A DNA stretch of 64,000 nt from Chitiniphilus eburneus (GTDB lineage: Bacteria; Pseudomonadota; Gammaproteobacteria; Burkholderiales; Chitinibacteraceae): the NCBI RefSeq assembly GCF_005048205.1, contig NZ_SUMF01000018.1, positions 1-64,000 of the forward strand, in the 5' to 3' direction. The position numbers were made by a program, and so were the translations under genes. A model generated the notes under the pieces. That model did no database searches. It was not told the DNA's origin and saw only the letters and a program-made list of their open reading frames with translations. Shown here piece after piece: positions 1 to 8,618 of the stretch; the first letter of the stretch is position 1, and every line of letters begins with the position of its first letter.

Positions 1-531
1 GGCCGCGAGGCGCTGGTCGCGCACGGCAAGGCCGCGCTGGCACGGCAATGGCGCGCGCGGCTGGCGCCGCAACTGGAAACACTGGCCGTGCCACGCCGCT
101 GGCGCGTGGTGGAAGCGCTGCCGGACAACACCATGGGCAAGACCACCGAGGATGCGCTGCGCGCGCTGTTTGCCACGCGCCCGGCGTGGCCCGATCTGCT
201 CGACACCGCGCGCAGCGACGATGGCGCGACGCTTACCTTCTACGTGGATGCCGCACTGCGCCACTTCGACGGTCACTTCCCCGGCACGCCGATCCTGCCC
301 GGCGTGGCCCTGCTGGACTGGGCCGTGCACTACGGCCGCCGCCACTACCCGCTGCCGCCCGATTGCCTGGGCATGCGGCAGATCAAGTTCCAGCACGCCA
401 TCCAGCCCGGCCGCGTGGTGCGGCTGCGCCTGGCCTGGCTGCCCGATACGCAGCGGCTGCACTATGACTACAGCGGCGCCGACGGCACGCGTCACGCCAG
501 CGGGCAACTGGTTTTCGGAGCGGCGACATGA
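1..531 (+). CDS. AMP-dependent acyl ligase fused to ApeI-like hot-dog dehydratase (5' end outside window)
   Basis: This is the 3' part of a reading frame that is open at the left edge. About the first 45 visible residues end in a motif with LPDNTMGKTT, which resembles the C-terminal catalytic-lysine region (P-x-x-x-x-GK) of AMP-forming acyl ligases. The next 110 residues carry HFPGTPILPGV, the usual active-site stretch of FabZ/FabA-like hot-dog dehydratases. In aryl polyene clusters the ligase (ApeH) activates the aromatic starter acid and the dehydratase (ApeI) removes water in each elongation round. The two activities appear to share one polypeptide here, since no stop separates them. The stop overlaps the next start by 4 nt. 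Fusion is seen directly; substrate is inferred from context. Confidence 0.8.
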   Translation, partial: GREALVAHGKAALARQWRARLAPQLETLAVPRRWRVVEALPDNTMGKTTEDALRALFATRPAWPDLLDTARSDDGATLTFYVDAALRHFDGHFPGTPILPGVALLDWAVHYGRRHYPLPPDCLGMRQIKFQHAIQPGRVVRLRLAWLPDTQRLHYDYSGADGTRHASGQLVFGAAT

Positions 532-1298
532 ACCACGCGCTACCGCAGGCCGCCGCGCCGATCCGGCTGTGCGCCGTGGTGCCGGTCTACAATCATCCGC
601 ACGCCATCGGCGCCGTGGTCGCCGCGCTGCGCGCCGCCGGCCTGCCGTGCATCCTGGTGGACGATGGCAGCGACGCCGCTTGCGCGGCGGTGCTGGACAA
701 ACTGGCCGGCGACGACGTGGATGTGCTCGCACACCCGTACAACCAGGGCAAGGGCGCCGCCGTGATCAGCGGCTTTCGTCGCGCCGCGTTGCTGGGCTAC
801 ACCCACGCCTTGCAGATGGATGCCGACGGCCAGCACGATGCGGCTGCGCTGCCGGCGATGATCGTCGCCGCGCAACACCGCCCCGGCGCCGTGATCGCCG
901 GCTACCCGGTCTACGACGACAGCGTGCCGGCGGTGCGGCTGTACTGCCGCTACCTGACGCACATCTGGGTATGGATCAACACGCTCAGCCTGCGCATCCG
1001 TGATTCGATGTGCGGCTTCCGTATCTACCCGCTACGCCCGACGCTGGCGCTGCTCGATCGCGCGCACGTGGGCCGGCGCATGGATTTCGACACCGAAATC
1101 CTGGTGCGGCTGGACTGGGCCGGCGTACCGGTAATCAACCTGCCGGTGCGGGTGCGCTATCCGCTGGATGGCATCTCGCATTACCGGATGTGGCACGACA
1201 ACCTGCTGCTGACCGCCATGCACGCACGGCTGTTCCTCGGCATGCTGCCGCGCGCGCCGATGCTGCTGTGGCGCCTGTTGCGCAGCGGAGCACGCTGA
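528..1298 (+). CDS. Glycosyltransferase family 2 protein of the aryl polyene cluster
   Basis: This 256-residue protein begins with a GT-A fold: the N-terminal strand ends in VVPVYNHPHAIG, then ILVDDGSDA gives the nucleotide-sugar binding DDG, and QMDADGQHD gives the DxD metal site. The C-terminal third contains a hydrophobic amphipathic stretch and an RMDFDTEILVRL segment like that of dolichol-phosphate-mannose-synthase type GT2 enzymes. Its ATG overlaps the upstream stop and its TGA overlaps the next ATG (TGATG), so it is translationally coupled on both sides. In ape clusters a glycosyltransferase and an acyltransferase (in some clusters a single protein, ApeJ) are thought to attach the polyene acid to a lipid or sugar anchor. 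That role is inference here. Confidence 0.85.
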   Translation: MNHALPQAAAPIRLCAVVPVYNHPHAIGAVVAALRAAGLPCILVDDGSDAACAAVLDKLAGDDVDVLAHPYNQGKGAAVISGFRRAALLGYTHALQMDADGQHDAAALPAMIVAAQHRPGAVIAGYPVYDDSVPAVRLYCRYLTHIWVWINTLSLRIRDSMCGFRIYPLRPTLALLDRAHVGRRMDFDTEILVRLDWAGVPVINLPVRVRYPLDGISHYRMWHDNLLLTAMHARLFLGMLPRAPMLLWRLLRSGAR

Positions 1299-2215
1299 TG
1301 CATTGGGCACGGATCGGCGAAGCCGGCTTTCTCACCGGCATGCGTACGCTGCTGTGGATCGACCGCCACCTGGGCCGCTGGCCGCTACGGCTGGCGTTGT
1401 ACCCCGTGCTGGCGTGGTACGTGCTGGCCCGGCCGCTGGCGCGACGCGCATCGCGTGACTATCTGGCACGGCTGCATGCGCACAGCGGAGGTGCCACGCC
1501 GCGCCCCACGCTGGGCAACGTGTTCCGCCACTTCGCCAGCTTCGGCGAAACGCTGCTCGACAAGGTGGCGGTGTGGAGCGGCAAGGCCATCGACACGCCG
1601 CACACCATGGACGGCGGCGAGCATTTCATCGCGCAGCAGGCTACCGGTCGCGGCGCGGTGATCGTCACCGCGCACCTGGGCAATGTCGAACTGTCGCGCG
1701 CGCTGGCGCGGCAACGACGCGGCGCGCGGCTGAACGTACTGGTACACACCCGCCATGCCCCGCAGTTCAACCGCTTGCTGCGCGAAGCCAATCCCGATTG
1801 CGAGCTGGACCTGATCCAGGTATCCGAGCTATCCGCCGCCACCGCCGTGATGCTGTCCGAACGGGTGGAGCGCGGCGAGTTCATCGTCATCGCCGGCGAT
1901 CGCGTGCCGCTGTCGGCGGGACACCGCGTCCGCGTCGATTTCCTCGGCGCGCCCGCCGACTTTCCCGCCGGCCCCGCATTGCTGGCCGGGCTGCTGCACT
2001 GCCCGCTACTGGCATTGCTGCTTACCGAGCGCGCCGACGGCTGGCAACTGACCATCCGCTCGCTGGCCAACGAAGTACGCCTGCCGCGCCACGACCGGCT
2101 GGCAGCGGTGCGTCCCATCGTCGCCGCCTTCGCCGCGCTGCTGGAGGCCGAATGCCGCGCCGCGCCGCTGCAATGGTTCAACTTCTATCCGTTCTGGGAA
2201 GACCCCACCGCATGA
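1298..2215 (+). CDS. LPLAT-type (lipid A biosynthesis-like) acyltransferase
   Basis: A 305-residue protein whose ATG overlaps the glycosyltransferase stop (TGATG). It resembles the LpxL/LpxM lysophospholipid acyltransferase superfamily: an N-terminal hydrophobic segment around residues 25-50, a block with VTAHLGNVEL around residue 128 that supplies a histidine in HLGN form rather than the classic HxxxxD, and a C-terminal QWFNFYPFW motif typical of lipid A acyltransferase-like proteins. In aryl polyene clusters such enzymes probably transfer the polyene acyl chain from its carrier protein to a membrane anchor. An earlier in-frame ATG exists but would lie deep inside the upstream gene, so the coupled start is preferred. 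Confidence 0.82.
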   Translation: MHWARIGEAGFLTGMRTLLWIDRHLGRWPLRLALYPVLAWYVLARPLARRASRDYLARLHAHSGGATPRPTLGNVFRHFASFGETLLDKVAVWSGKAIDTPHTMDGGEHFIAQQATGRGAVIVTAHLGNVELSRALARQRRGARLNVLVHTRHAPQFNRLLREANPDCELDLIQVSELSAATAVMLSERVERGEFIVIAGDRVPLSAGHRVRVDFLGAPADFPAGPALLAGLLHCPLLALLLTERADGWQLTIRSLANEVRLPRHDRLAAVRPIVAAFAALLEAECRAAPLQWFNFYPFWEDPTA

Positions 2216-3732
2216 CCCTGCCCGACATCGTCTTCGGCGCCCGCGACCTGACCCTCGACGACGTGATCGCGCTATCGCGCCGGGCCGCCCACGCCACGCT
2301 CGACCCGGACCCTGCGTTCGCCGCGCACATCGACGCTGGCGCCGCGCTGATCGACCGCCTGCTGGCCGCCGACGGCGTGGTCTACGGCGTGACCACCGGC
2401 TACGGCGATTCGTGCACCACCGCCGTCTCCGCCGACCTGGCGTGGGAACTGCCGCGCCATCTGTACACCTACCACGGCTGCGGCCTGGGCCGCGTGTTCG
2501 ACGTCACCGAAACCCGCGCCATCCTGGCCACGCGGCTGGCGTCACTGGCGCGCGGCCAATCGGGTGTCAGCTTCGCCCTGCTGCGGCAACTGCAACAACT
2601 GCTGGCGCATGACCTGCTGCCGCGCATCCCGGCCGAAGGCTCGGTCGGCGCCAGTGGCGATCTGACGCCGCTGTCCTATGTTGTGGCGGTGCTGTGCGGC
2701 GAGCGCGACATCCTGGCCGGTGACAGCACCCGCCCCGCCGCCGACGCGCTGGCCGAGCACGGCCTGGTGCCGCATACGCTACGCCCCAAGGAAGCGCTCG
2801 CCATCATGAACGGCACCGCCGTCATGACCGCGCTGGCCTGCCTGGCCTGGGGTCGCGCCGCCGAACTGTCGCGCCTTGCCACGCACATCACCGCGCTGGC
2901 CGTGGCCGCCTGCGGCGGCAACCCACACCACTTCGACGCCACGCTGTTCGATGCCAAACCGCACCCCGGCCAGCAGCGTGTCGCCGCGCAACTGCGCGAT
3001 CTGCTGCGCGACACCGAATCGGCACGCAACGACCATCGCCTGCAAGATCGCTACTCGCTGCGCTGCGCACCACACGTGCTCGGCGTGCTGGACGACGCGC
3101 TGCCGTTCCTGCGCGACACCCTCGAGCGTGAGCTGAACAGCGCCAACGACAACCCGCTGGTGGACGTGGCCAGCGGCCGCGTGCTGCACGGCGGTCACTT
3201 CTACGGCGGCCACGTTGCTTTCGCCATGGACAGCCTGAAAACGTTGGTCGCCAACGTCGCCGATCTGCTGGACCGGCAACTGGCGCTGTTGGTGGACACC
3301 CGCTACAACCACGGCCTGCCGGCCAATCTGTCGGGCGCCACCGGCGAGCGCGCCGCGATCAACCACGGTCTGAAGGCATTGCAGATCGGCGCCTCCGCCT
3401 GGGCCGCCGAAGCGCTCAAGCTGACGATGCCGGCGTCGGTGTTCTCGCGCTCCACCGAATGCCACAACCAGGACAAAGTGAGCATGGGCACCATCGCTGC
3501 GCGCGATGCGTTGCGGGTGCTGGAGTTGACCGAACAGGTCGCCGCCGCGCTGCTGATCGCCGTGCGCCAGGGCTGCGCGCTGCGCGAGCGCCTGTCGCCG
3601 CTGCCGCTCACCGCCGCTGGCGCCGCTTTCCGCGCCAGGCTGGACGCGGTGATCCCGCCGATCGAAGAGGATATGGCGCTGGAGCCTTTGTTGCGAGTGC
3701 TGTTGGGGCTGATCAGGGAGGGGGAGTTGTGA
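2212..3732 (+). CDS. MIO-type aromatic amino acid ammonia-lyase (HAL/PAL family)
   Basis: A 506-residue protein of the histidine/phenylalanine ammonia-lyase family. The Ala-Ser-Gly triad that cyclises into the MIO prosthetic group sits near residue 146 in GSVGASGDLTPLSY. The N-terminal catalytic tyrosine loop (VYGVTTGYGD) and the NDNPLVD and CHNQDK motifs are present, and length is normal. The ATG overlaps the acyltransferase stop (ATGA). In pigment clusters of this type such lyases release an arylacrylic acid such as a coumarate or cinnamate from an aromatic amino acid, a plausible starter precursor. The selectivity region reads YHGCG, which does not match the usual bacterial HAL or TAL signature clearly, so I do not assign the substrate. 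Confidence 0.88.
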   Translation: MTLPDIVFGARDLTLDDVIALSRRAAHATLDPDPAFAAHIDAGAALIDRLLAADGVVYGVTTGYGDSCTTAVSADLAWELPRHLYTYHGCGLGRVFDVTETRAILATRLASLARGQSGVSFALLRQLQQLLAHDLLPRIPAEGSVGASGDLTPLSYVVAVLCGERDILAGDSTRPAADALAEHGLVPHTLRPKEALAIMNGTAVMTALACLAWGRAAELSRLATHITALAVAACGGNPHHFDATLFDAKPHPGQQRVAAQLRDLLRDTESARNDHRLQDRYSLRCAPHVLGVLDDALPFLRDTLERELNSANDNPLVDVASGRVLHGGHFYGGHVAFAMDSLKTLVANVADLLDRQLALLVDTRYNHGLPANLSGATGERAAINHGLKALQIGASAWAAEALKLTMPASVFSRSTECHNQDKVSMGTIAARDALRVLELTEQVAAALLIAVRQGCALRERLSPLPLTAAGAAFRARLDAVIPPIEEDMALEPLLRVLLGLIREGEL

Positions 3733-3744
3733 GGGAAATGAAGG

Positions 3745-3786
3745 TTGCAGTGGAGGTGGCAACGGCCGCTTGGACTGCCACTGCAA
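3745..3786. repeat. Small inverted repeat between lyase and thioesterase genes
   Basis: Perfect 9-bp arms TTGCAGTGG (3745-3753) and CCACTGCAA (3778-3786) are separated by 24 nt in the 109-nt gap between two otherwise coupled genes. It has no T-run, so it is more likely an mRNA-stabilising or REP-like hairpin than a terminator. The following 50 nt are also rich in short GC palindromes. Confidence 0.5.
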
Positions 3787-3841
3787 AAGCTTGGGCCGCT
3801 GAGCGCCCTGGGGCGCGGCCAGCGCCCAAAGGAACAACCCC

Positions 3842-4267
3842 ATGACCGCCCCGCGCCCGAGCGTCGCCATCGACCTCACCATCCCCTTCCACGATCTCGA
3901 CCCGATGAACATCGTCTGGCACGGCAACTACGCGCGCTATTTCGAACTGGCACGCACCGCGCTATTCCAGTCCATCGACTACGACATCCCCCAGATGCGC
4001 GAATCCGGCTACGCCTGGCCGGTGATCGAACTCAACGTGCGCTACAGCCGGCCGCTGAACTACCAGCAACGCATCCAGGTACACGCCACGCTGGTGGAAT
4101 GGCGCAACCGGCTCAAGGTGCAGTACGAAATCCGCGATGCCGTCAGCGGCACGCGGCTGACGCGCGGCCATACCGTCCAGGTGGCAGTGGATCGCGCCAG
4201 CGGTGAGATGTGCTTCGTCTCGCCCCCCATCCTCTTCGAAAAACTGGGTCTGCCATGCGACGACTGA
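3842..4267 (+). CDS. ApeK-like acyl-CoA/ACP thioesterase (4-hydroxybenzoyl-CoA thioesterase fold)
   Basis: A 141-residue single hot-dog domain protein. Near residue 17 it carries HDLDPMNIVWHGNYARYFE, matching the DxD-x-x-G/N-x-V-x-H-x-x-Y-x-x-Y-F-E block of the 4-hydroxybenzoyl-CoA thioesterase/YbgC family, with the catalytic Asp in HDLDP. A strong ribosome site AAAGGAA lies about 8 nt before the ATG. The 3' end overlaps the next gene by 13 nt. Aryl polyene clusters regularly include such a thioesterase, thought to release or proofread carrier-bound chains. Size and motif fit the family well; the substrate is inferred. Confidence 0.85.
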   Translation: MTAPRPSVAIDLTIPFHDLDPMNIVWHGNYARYFELARTALFQSIDYDIPQMRESGYAWPVIELNVRYSRPLNYQQRIQVHATLVEWRNRLKVQYEIRDAVSGTRLTRGHTVQVAVDRASGEMCFVSPPILFEKLGLPCDD

Positions 4268-4854
4268 TCGTCCCCCTGCTGTTGCTGCTAAGCGCCGCCA
4301 GCGCACTGGCCGAGGTACCGCTATCGCAGGTGGAACAACGCCTGGATCGCGCGCGCGCGGTGCGCGGCGAATTCGTCCAGACGCGTGAACTGGTCGGCGT
4401 GAAAAAGCCGCTACGCGCCAGCGGCCGCTTTTTGGTCGATCGTGAGCGCGGCGTGGTCTGGCGCACCGACAAGCCGTTCAGCCAGAGCATGCGCATCACG
4501 CGCGAGCGCATCGTGCAGCGCAGTGGCGGGCAGGAAACGCTGCGGCTGGATGCCCAGCGCGAGCCGGTGGTCGGCACCATCGGCGGCGTACTGTTCGCGT
4601 TGTTCGCGGGCGATTTCAATGCGCTGGCGGCCCACTTCGAGGTGGACGCCAGCGTGGCCGGCCCGCGCTGGCAGGTAAAGCTGAAACCGCGTGAAGTCGC
4701 GCTGGGCAAGCTGGTGACCGGTCTGACGCTGGATGGCGCCGGTACGGTGCAGCACATCGTCCTGACCGGCGCAGGCGGCGACATCACCCGCATCGAGTTC
4801 AGCGGCGTGACCGTCGGCGATACGGTGGACGAGGCGGAGTGGCTGCATGAGTAA
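4255..4854 (+). CDS. ApeL-like periplasmic LolA-family carrier
   Basis: A 199-residue secreted protein. The N-terminus has a signal peptide: basic MRRL, a leucine-rich core, and a likely SASALAE cleavage around residue 20. The mature part resembles outer-membrane lipoprotein carrier protein LolA: RGEFVQTREL early, then SGRFLVDRERGVVWRTDKPF, as in LolA-like proteins of aryl polyene clusters. It starts inside the thioesterase gene and its stop overlaps the exporter start by 8 nt, so all three are coupled. It probably shuttles the polyene-lipid across the periplasm from the MMPL exporter that follows. The function is inferred from the conserved LolA-MMPL pairing. Confidence 0.85.
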   Translation: MRRLIVPLLLLLSAASALAEVPLSQVEQRLDRARAVRGEFVQTRELVGVKKPLRASGRFLVDRERGVVWRTDKPFSQSMRITRERIVQRSGGQETLRLDAQREPVVGTIGGVLFALFAGDFNALAAHFEVDASVAGPRWQVKLKPREVALGKLVTGLTLDGAGTVQHIVLTGAGGDITRIEFSGVTVGDTVDEAEWLHE

Positions 4855-7216
4855 GGCTTCGCCGGGCCGGGACAACGCCACGGCAGGTACCGGCTGGCGC
4901 ACGCTGCTGCCCGCTCCGCTTCCCGCCTCGCCGCTCACGACGGTACTCGCCCTGCTATGGCTGCTGCTCACCCTGGCGCTGCTGGGCTGGGCAGTGGCGG
5001 CACGGCAGGACTGGCATTCGCGCATCGATGTGGACCTATTCGCGCTACTGCCGCACAGCGAACGCGATGCACGCGCCGAAGCCGCGCTGGCCGCGCTGGC
5101 ACAACATGGCGAGCGCCGGCTGGTGGTGCTGGTCGGCCATCGCGACGCAGACCGTGCCGACCGCGCCGCGCAAACGCTGACCCGCATGCTGGAGCCACTG
5201 CCGCTGATGGCCGAGCATGCCGGCGCCGGATTGGCGCAACTGCGCGATGGGTATCTGCCCTATCGCGCCGGCCTGCTGACAGCGGCGGACCAAGCGTGGC
5301 TGACGCATGCCGACACCGGCGCGCTGCTGGAGCGCGCCCGCGCCGAGGCCTATGCGCCGCTGTCGCATTCCGGGCTGGCGTGGCGCGACGATCCGTTCGG
5401 CTTTTTCGGTCGCTGGCTGTCCACGCTGGCCGCCACCAGCCCGGTGCGCCCGCACGGCGCTCACCTGGGTGTGGACGACGGCGACCTTCACTACACATTG
5501 CTGGCCTATACGCTGGACGACTCGGCGTTCTCGCTCTCGGTGCAGCGCAGCGTCGCCGACGGGCTGGCCGCCGCCATTGCATCGTTGCAGGCCAGCGACC
5601 CGGAAGTGCGCGTGCTCCGCGCCGGGGTGGTGCTGCACGCGGCCGCCGCCGCGCAGCAGGCGGAAAACGAGATGTCCACCATCGGCCTGGGCTCGCTGCT
5701 GGGCGCGCTGGCGATGGTGGTACTGGTGTTCGGCGGCTTGCGGCCACTGGCGCTGATGCTGCTGACGCTGGGCGTCGCCACGCTGTACGCCGCCGTGCTC
5801 ACCTGGGCGGTCTACCCACGCGTACACGCGCTGACGCTGGTATTCGGCGCCAGCCTGGTCGGGGTGGCAGTGGACTATGGCCTGCACGCGCTGGCCGCCA
5901 GTATCGACGACGATACGCCGGTGGCCGAGCGCTACCGGGATCTGGCGATGGGCATGTTCCTCGCCATGATCACCACCGTGGCGGCGTATTTCGGCCTGAT
6001 GCTCACGCCATTCCCCGGGCTGGCGCAGATGGCGGTGTTCGCCGGTGGCGGCATCGTCGCCGCGTGGCTGACGGTGATCTTCTGGTTTCCGTTCCTGGCG
6101 CCGCGCACGCTGCGCGCTACATGCGGCGCGCGCTGGATCGCCGGCTGGCGCTGGCCGCGCTGGCGCAACGATCGCCGCACCTGGGGCATTGCCGCCCTCC
6201 TGGCGCTGCTGACCGGCGCCGCACTGACCCAGCTCACCGTGAACGACGACGTACGCGCGCTGGTGACCATCGACCCGCAACTGGGCCGCGAGCACCAGCA
6301 GGCAGGGCGCATCCTCGGCCTGCCCAGCCCGGCGCAGATGTTCGTGGTCAGCGGCGATACGCCGGCGCAGGTGCTGGAACGCACCGCCGCGCTGGCCGGC
6401 CGGCTGGACGAGCGCGTGCGTGCCGGCGACCTGAGCGGCTACGACGCGCTGACACAGTGGCTGCCCGACCCGGCCCGGCAACAGGCCGATCAGCGCCTGC
6501 TGGCGACGCGCCTGGCCGCCGCCGCGCCGGCGATGATCGAGGAATTCGGCATCGACCCGCGCCCACCCGCCAACCCGCCGCTGGACGTGACGCGCTGGCT
6601 GTCGCAACCGGCCGGCAAGGCACTTGCGCACCTGTGGCTGGGGCGCGGCGCCGACGGCCGCTACGCTGGCGTGGTGCTGCTCAAGGGTCTGGCCGGCAAC
6701 GCACATCTGGCGCGCGTGGCTGTGCTGGCCGGGCCAGGCGTGGACTGGATCGACAAGCCGGCGCAGGTATCCGAACTGATGGCGCGCTACCGCGTGCTGC
6801 TCACCTGGGTACTACTGGCCTCCTACGCCGCCTGCGCGCTGGCGCTGGTCTGGCGCTACGGCCGCGCCACCTGGCGCATGCTGCTGCCGCCCGCGCTGGC
6901 CACCGTACTGACACTGGGCCTGCTGGGCCTGACCGGTACGCCGCTGCAACTGCTTGGCCTGCTGGCACTGCTGCTGGTGCTGGGCGTGGGCGTCGACTAC
7001 GGCATCTTCCACGCCGAACACCCGGGCGACGGCCGCATGCAGGTGGCGACCACGCTGTCCGCCATCAGTACCATCCTCTCCTTCGGCCTGCTGGCGTTCA
7101 GCAACACGCCAGCCCTGCATGCCTTCGGCCTGACCACGCTCTCCGGCGTGCTGCTGGCCTGGCTGATCGCACCGCTGTTCCGGCCAGTGAGGCTGGTGCA
7201 GGATGGGAAAACCTAA
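4847..7216 (+). CDS. ApeM-like MMPL/RND-family exporter
   Basis: A 789-residue inner-membrane protein of the MMPL/SSD exporter type. It has one membrane segment near residues 30-50, a roughly 200-residue periplasmic domain, a block of five hydrophobic segments around residues 280-430, and then the same pattern repeated (second periplasmic domain, membrane segments around 650-780). Each half has the buried glycine/aspartate segment of this family: VGVAVDYGLHAL in the first and LGVGVDYGIFHAEH in the second, with Asp-Tyr-Gly in membrane helix 4. Next to a LolA-like carrier this is the predicted polyene-lipid flippase/exporter. The gene overlaps its upstream neighbour by 8 nt and is followed 3 nt later by a palindromic repeat. 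Confidence 0.88.
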   Translation: MSKASPGRDNATAGTGWRTLLPAPLPASPLTTVLALLWLLLTLALLGWAVAARQDWHSRIDVDLFALLPHSERDARAEAALAALAQHGERRLVVLVGHRDADRADRAAQTLTRMLEPLPLMAEHAGAGLAQLRDGYLPYRAGLLTAADQAWLTHADTGALLERARAEAYAPLSHSGLAWRDDPFGFFGRWLSTLAATSPVRPHGAHLGVDDGDLHYTLLAYTLDDSAFSLSVQRSVADGLAAAIASLQASDPEVRVLRAGVVLHAAAAAQQAENEMSTIGLGSLLGALAMVVLVFGGLRPLALMLLTLGVATLYAAVLTWAVYPRVHALTLVFGASLVGVAVDYGLHALAASIDDDTPVAERYRDLAMGMFLAMITTVAAYFGLMLTPFPGLAQMAVFAGGGIVAAWLTVIFWFPFLAPRTLRATCGARWIAGWRWPRWRNDRRTWGIAALLALLTGAALTQLTVNDDVRALVTIDPQLGREHQQAGRILGLPSPAQMFVVSGDTPAQVLERTAALAGRLDERVRAGDLSGYDALTQWLPDPARQQADQRLLATRLAAAAPAMIEEFGIDPRPPANPPLDVTRWLSQPAGKALAHLWLGRGADGRYAGVVLLKGLAGNAHLARVAVLAGPGVDWIDKPAQVSELMARYRVLLTWVLLASYAACALALVWRYGRATWRMLLPPALATVLTLGLLGLTGTPLQLLGLLALLLVLGVGVDYGIFHAEHPGDGRMQVATTLSAISTILSFGLLAFSNTPALHAFGLTTLSGVLLAWLIAPLFRPVRLVQDGKT

Positions 7217-7218
7217 AA

Positions 7219-7322
7219 TCCCAAACCTTGAACCACAGAGAACACGGAGTTCCACAGCGCAAACCTTGGGTTTTGTTCTTCTCTGTCTTACCTCTGTGCT
7301 CTCTGTGGTTCAAGGTTTGGGG
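7219..7322. repeat. Dispersed palindromic repeat, copy A
   Basis: Arms of 31 bp (7219-7249 and 7292-7322) are inverted copies matching at about 28 positions, with a core CCACAGAGAACAC and its complement. It lies between the MMPL exporter stop and the next start. Similar imperfect palindromes recur at 28631-28748 and 36188-36303, so this is a repeat family rather than a chance hairpin. Confidence 0.8.
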
Positions 7323-7364
7323 TTTGATCTGGCCAGTTTCAATTCACCCATAAAAGGATCACCC

Positions 7365-8618
7365 GTGAACCGTCGCGATTCCACCGACATTCTCATCATC
7401 GGCGCCGGCCCCGCCGGGGCATTGGCGGCGACGCTGTTGCGCCGCCAGGGCCGACGCGTGACCGTGATCGAGCGGGAGGTCTTTCCGCGTTTTTCCATCG
7501 GCGAAAGCCTGCTGCCGCAAAGCATGGGCCTGCTGGAAGCGGCCGGGATGTTGCAGGACGTGGTCGAGGCCGGTTTCCAGTACAAGAATGGCGCCGCGTT
7601 CGCGCGTGGCGAGGAGCGCACGGCGTTCGACTTTCGCGAGAAATCGAGCGCCGGCTGGGGCACCACCTACCAGGTGCAGCGCGCCCGTTTCGACCAGGTG
7701 CTGGCCGACCACGCCACGCGCCAGGGCGCTGAAATCCGCTACGGTCACCAGGTACTGGCCGCCGATGTGGCGGGCGAGCGTCCGCGCCTGACCGTGCGCG
7801 CGCCGGATGGTGGGGAATACGCCATTGACGGGGAGTTCCTGCTGGACGCCAGCGGCTTCGGTCGCACGCTGCCGCGCCTGTTGCAACTGGATACGCCATC
7901 CGACTTCCCACCGCGCGGTGCGCTGTTCACCCACGTCGAGGACGGCATCGCGCAGGGCGGGCCGGCAGCGGCGAACTTCGATCGGGAAAAGATCCTGATC
8001 ACCGTGCACCCGCGGCACTGCGATGTCTGGTACTGGCTGATCCCGTTCTCCAACGGTCGTGCCTCGCTGGGCGTGGTGGCCGAGCAATCGTTCCTGGAAG
8101 GCTACGCCGGCAGCGATACCGAGCGCCTGCAAGCGCTGGTCGGCGAAGACCCAGGCCTGAGCCGCTTGCTGGCCAACGCGCGATGGGACACGCCTGCACG
8201 GCAGATCAAGGGCTACGCCGCCAACGTGAAATCGCTGTGGGGCCACAACTTTGCGCTGCTGGGCAACGCCGGCGAGTTCCTCGACCCAGTGTTTTCCAGC
8301 GGTGTGACCATCGCACTCAAATCGGCGACGCTCGCCGCCGCCGCACTGCAACGGCAGGCCGCCGGGGAAACGGTGGATTGGGAGGCCGACTATGCCAGGC
8401 CGCTGAAACGCGGTGTGGATACCTTCCGCGCCTTCGTGCGCGCGTGGTACGACGGGCGCTTCCAGCAGATTATCTTCCACCCGCACAAGAACGAGACGAT
8501 CAAGCGGATGATCTCGGCAATCCTGGCGGGCTACGCCTGGGATGAAACCAATCCGTTCGTGGCACAGCCAGAGCGGCGGCTGGCCAGCCTGGAGGCCGCA
8601 TGCGAGGTGGGCGGTTGA
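7365..8618 (+). CDS. FAD-dependent oxidoreductase, tryptophan-halogenase-like
   Basis: A 417-residue flavoprotein. The N-terminus has the FAD-binding Rossmann signature IIGAGPAGALAA, followed by a GESLLPQS motif. Around residue 222 it has WYWLIPF, matching the WxWxIP motif described for flavin-dependent halogenases and found in related monooxygenases. Chosen start is GTG at 7365 with AAAAGGAT upstream; longer in-frame starts run through the palindromic repeat. In aryl polyene clusters this enzyme could halogenate (xanthomonadins are brominated) or hydroxylate the aryl head group. Which one cannot be told from sequence by eye. The stop overlaps the following ATG (TGATG). Confidence 0.8.
   Translation: MNRRDSTDILIIGAGPAGALAATLLRRQGRRVTVIEREVFPRFSIGESLLPQSMGLLEAAGMLQDVVEAGFQYKNGAAFARGEERTAFDFREKSSAGWGTTYQVQRARFDQVLADHATRQGAEIRYGHQVLAADVAGERPRLTVRAPDGGEYAIDGEFLLDASGFGRTLPRLLQLDTPSDFPPRGALFTHVEDGIAQGGPAAANFDREKILITVHPRHCDVWYWLIPFSNGRASLGVVAEQSFLEGYAGSDTERLQALVGEDPGLSRLLANARWDTPARQIKGYAANVKSLWGHNFALLGNAGEFLDPVFSSGVTIALKSATLAAAALQRQAAGETVDWEADYARPLKRGVDTFRAFVRAWYDGRFQQIIFHPHKNETIKRMISAILAGYAWDETNPFVAQPERRLASLEAACEVGG

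Noticed and set aside
2779-3927. Long antisense open frame (382 codons) across the ammonia-lyase
   Set aside because: It is the reverse of a well-supported gene; composition is Gln/Arg/His-rich as expected from the high-GC mirror frame and it has no family signature.
4957-7353. 798-codon frame parallel to the MMPL exporter
   Set aside because: Arg/Ala/Gly-rich off-frame translation without membrane segments; the exporter frame has the expected topology.
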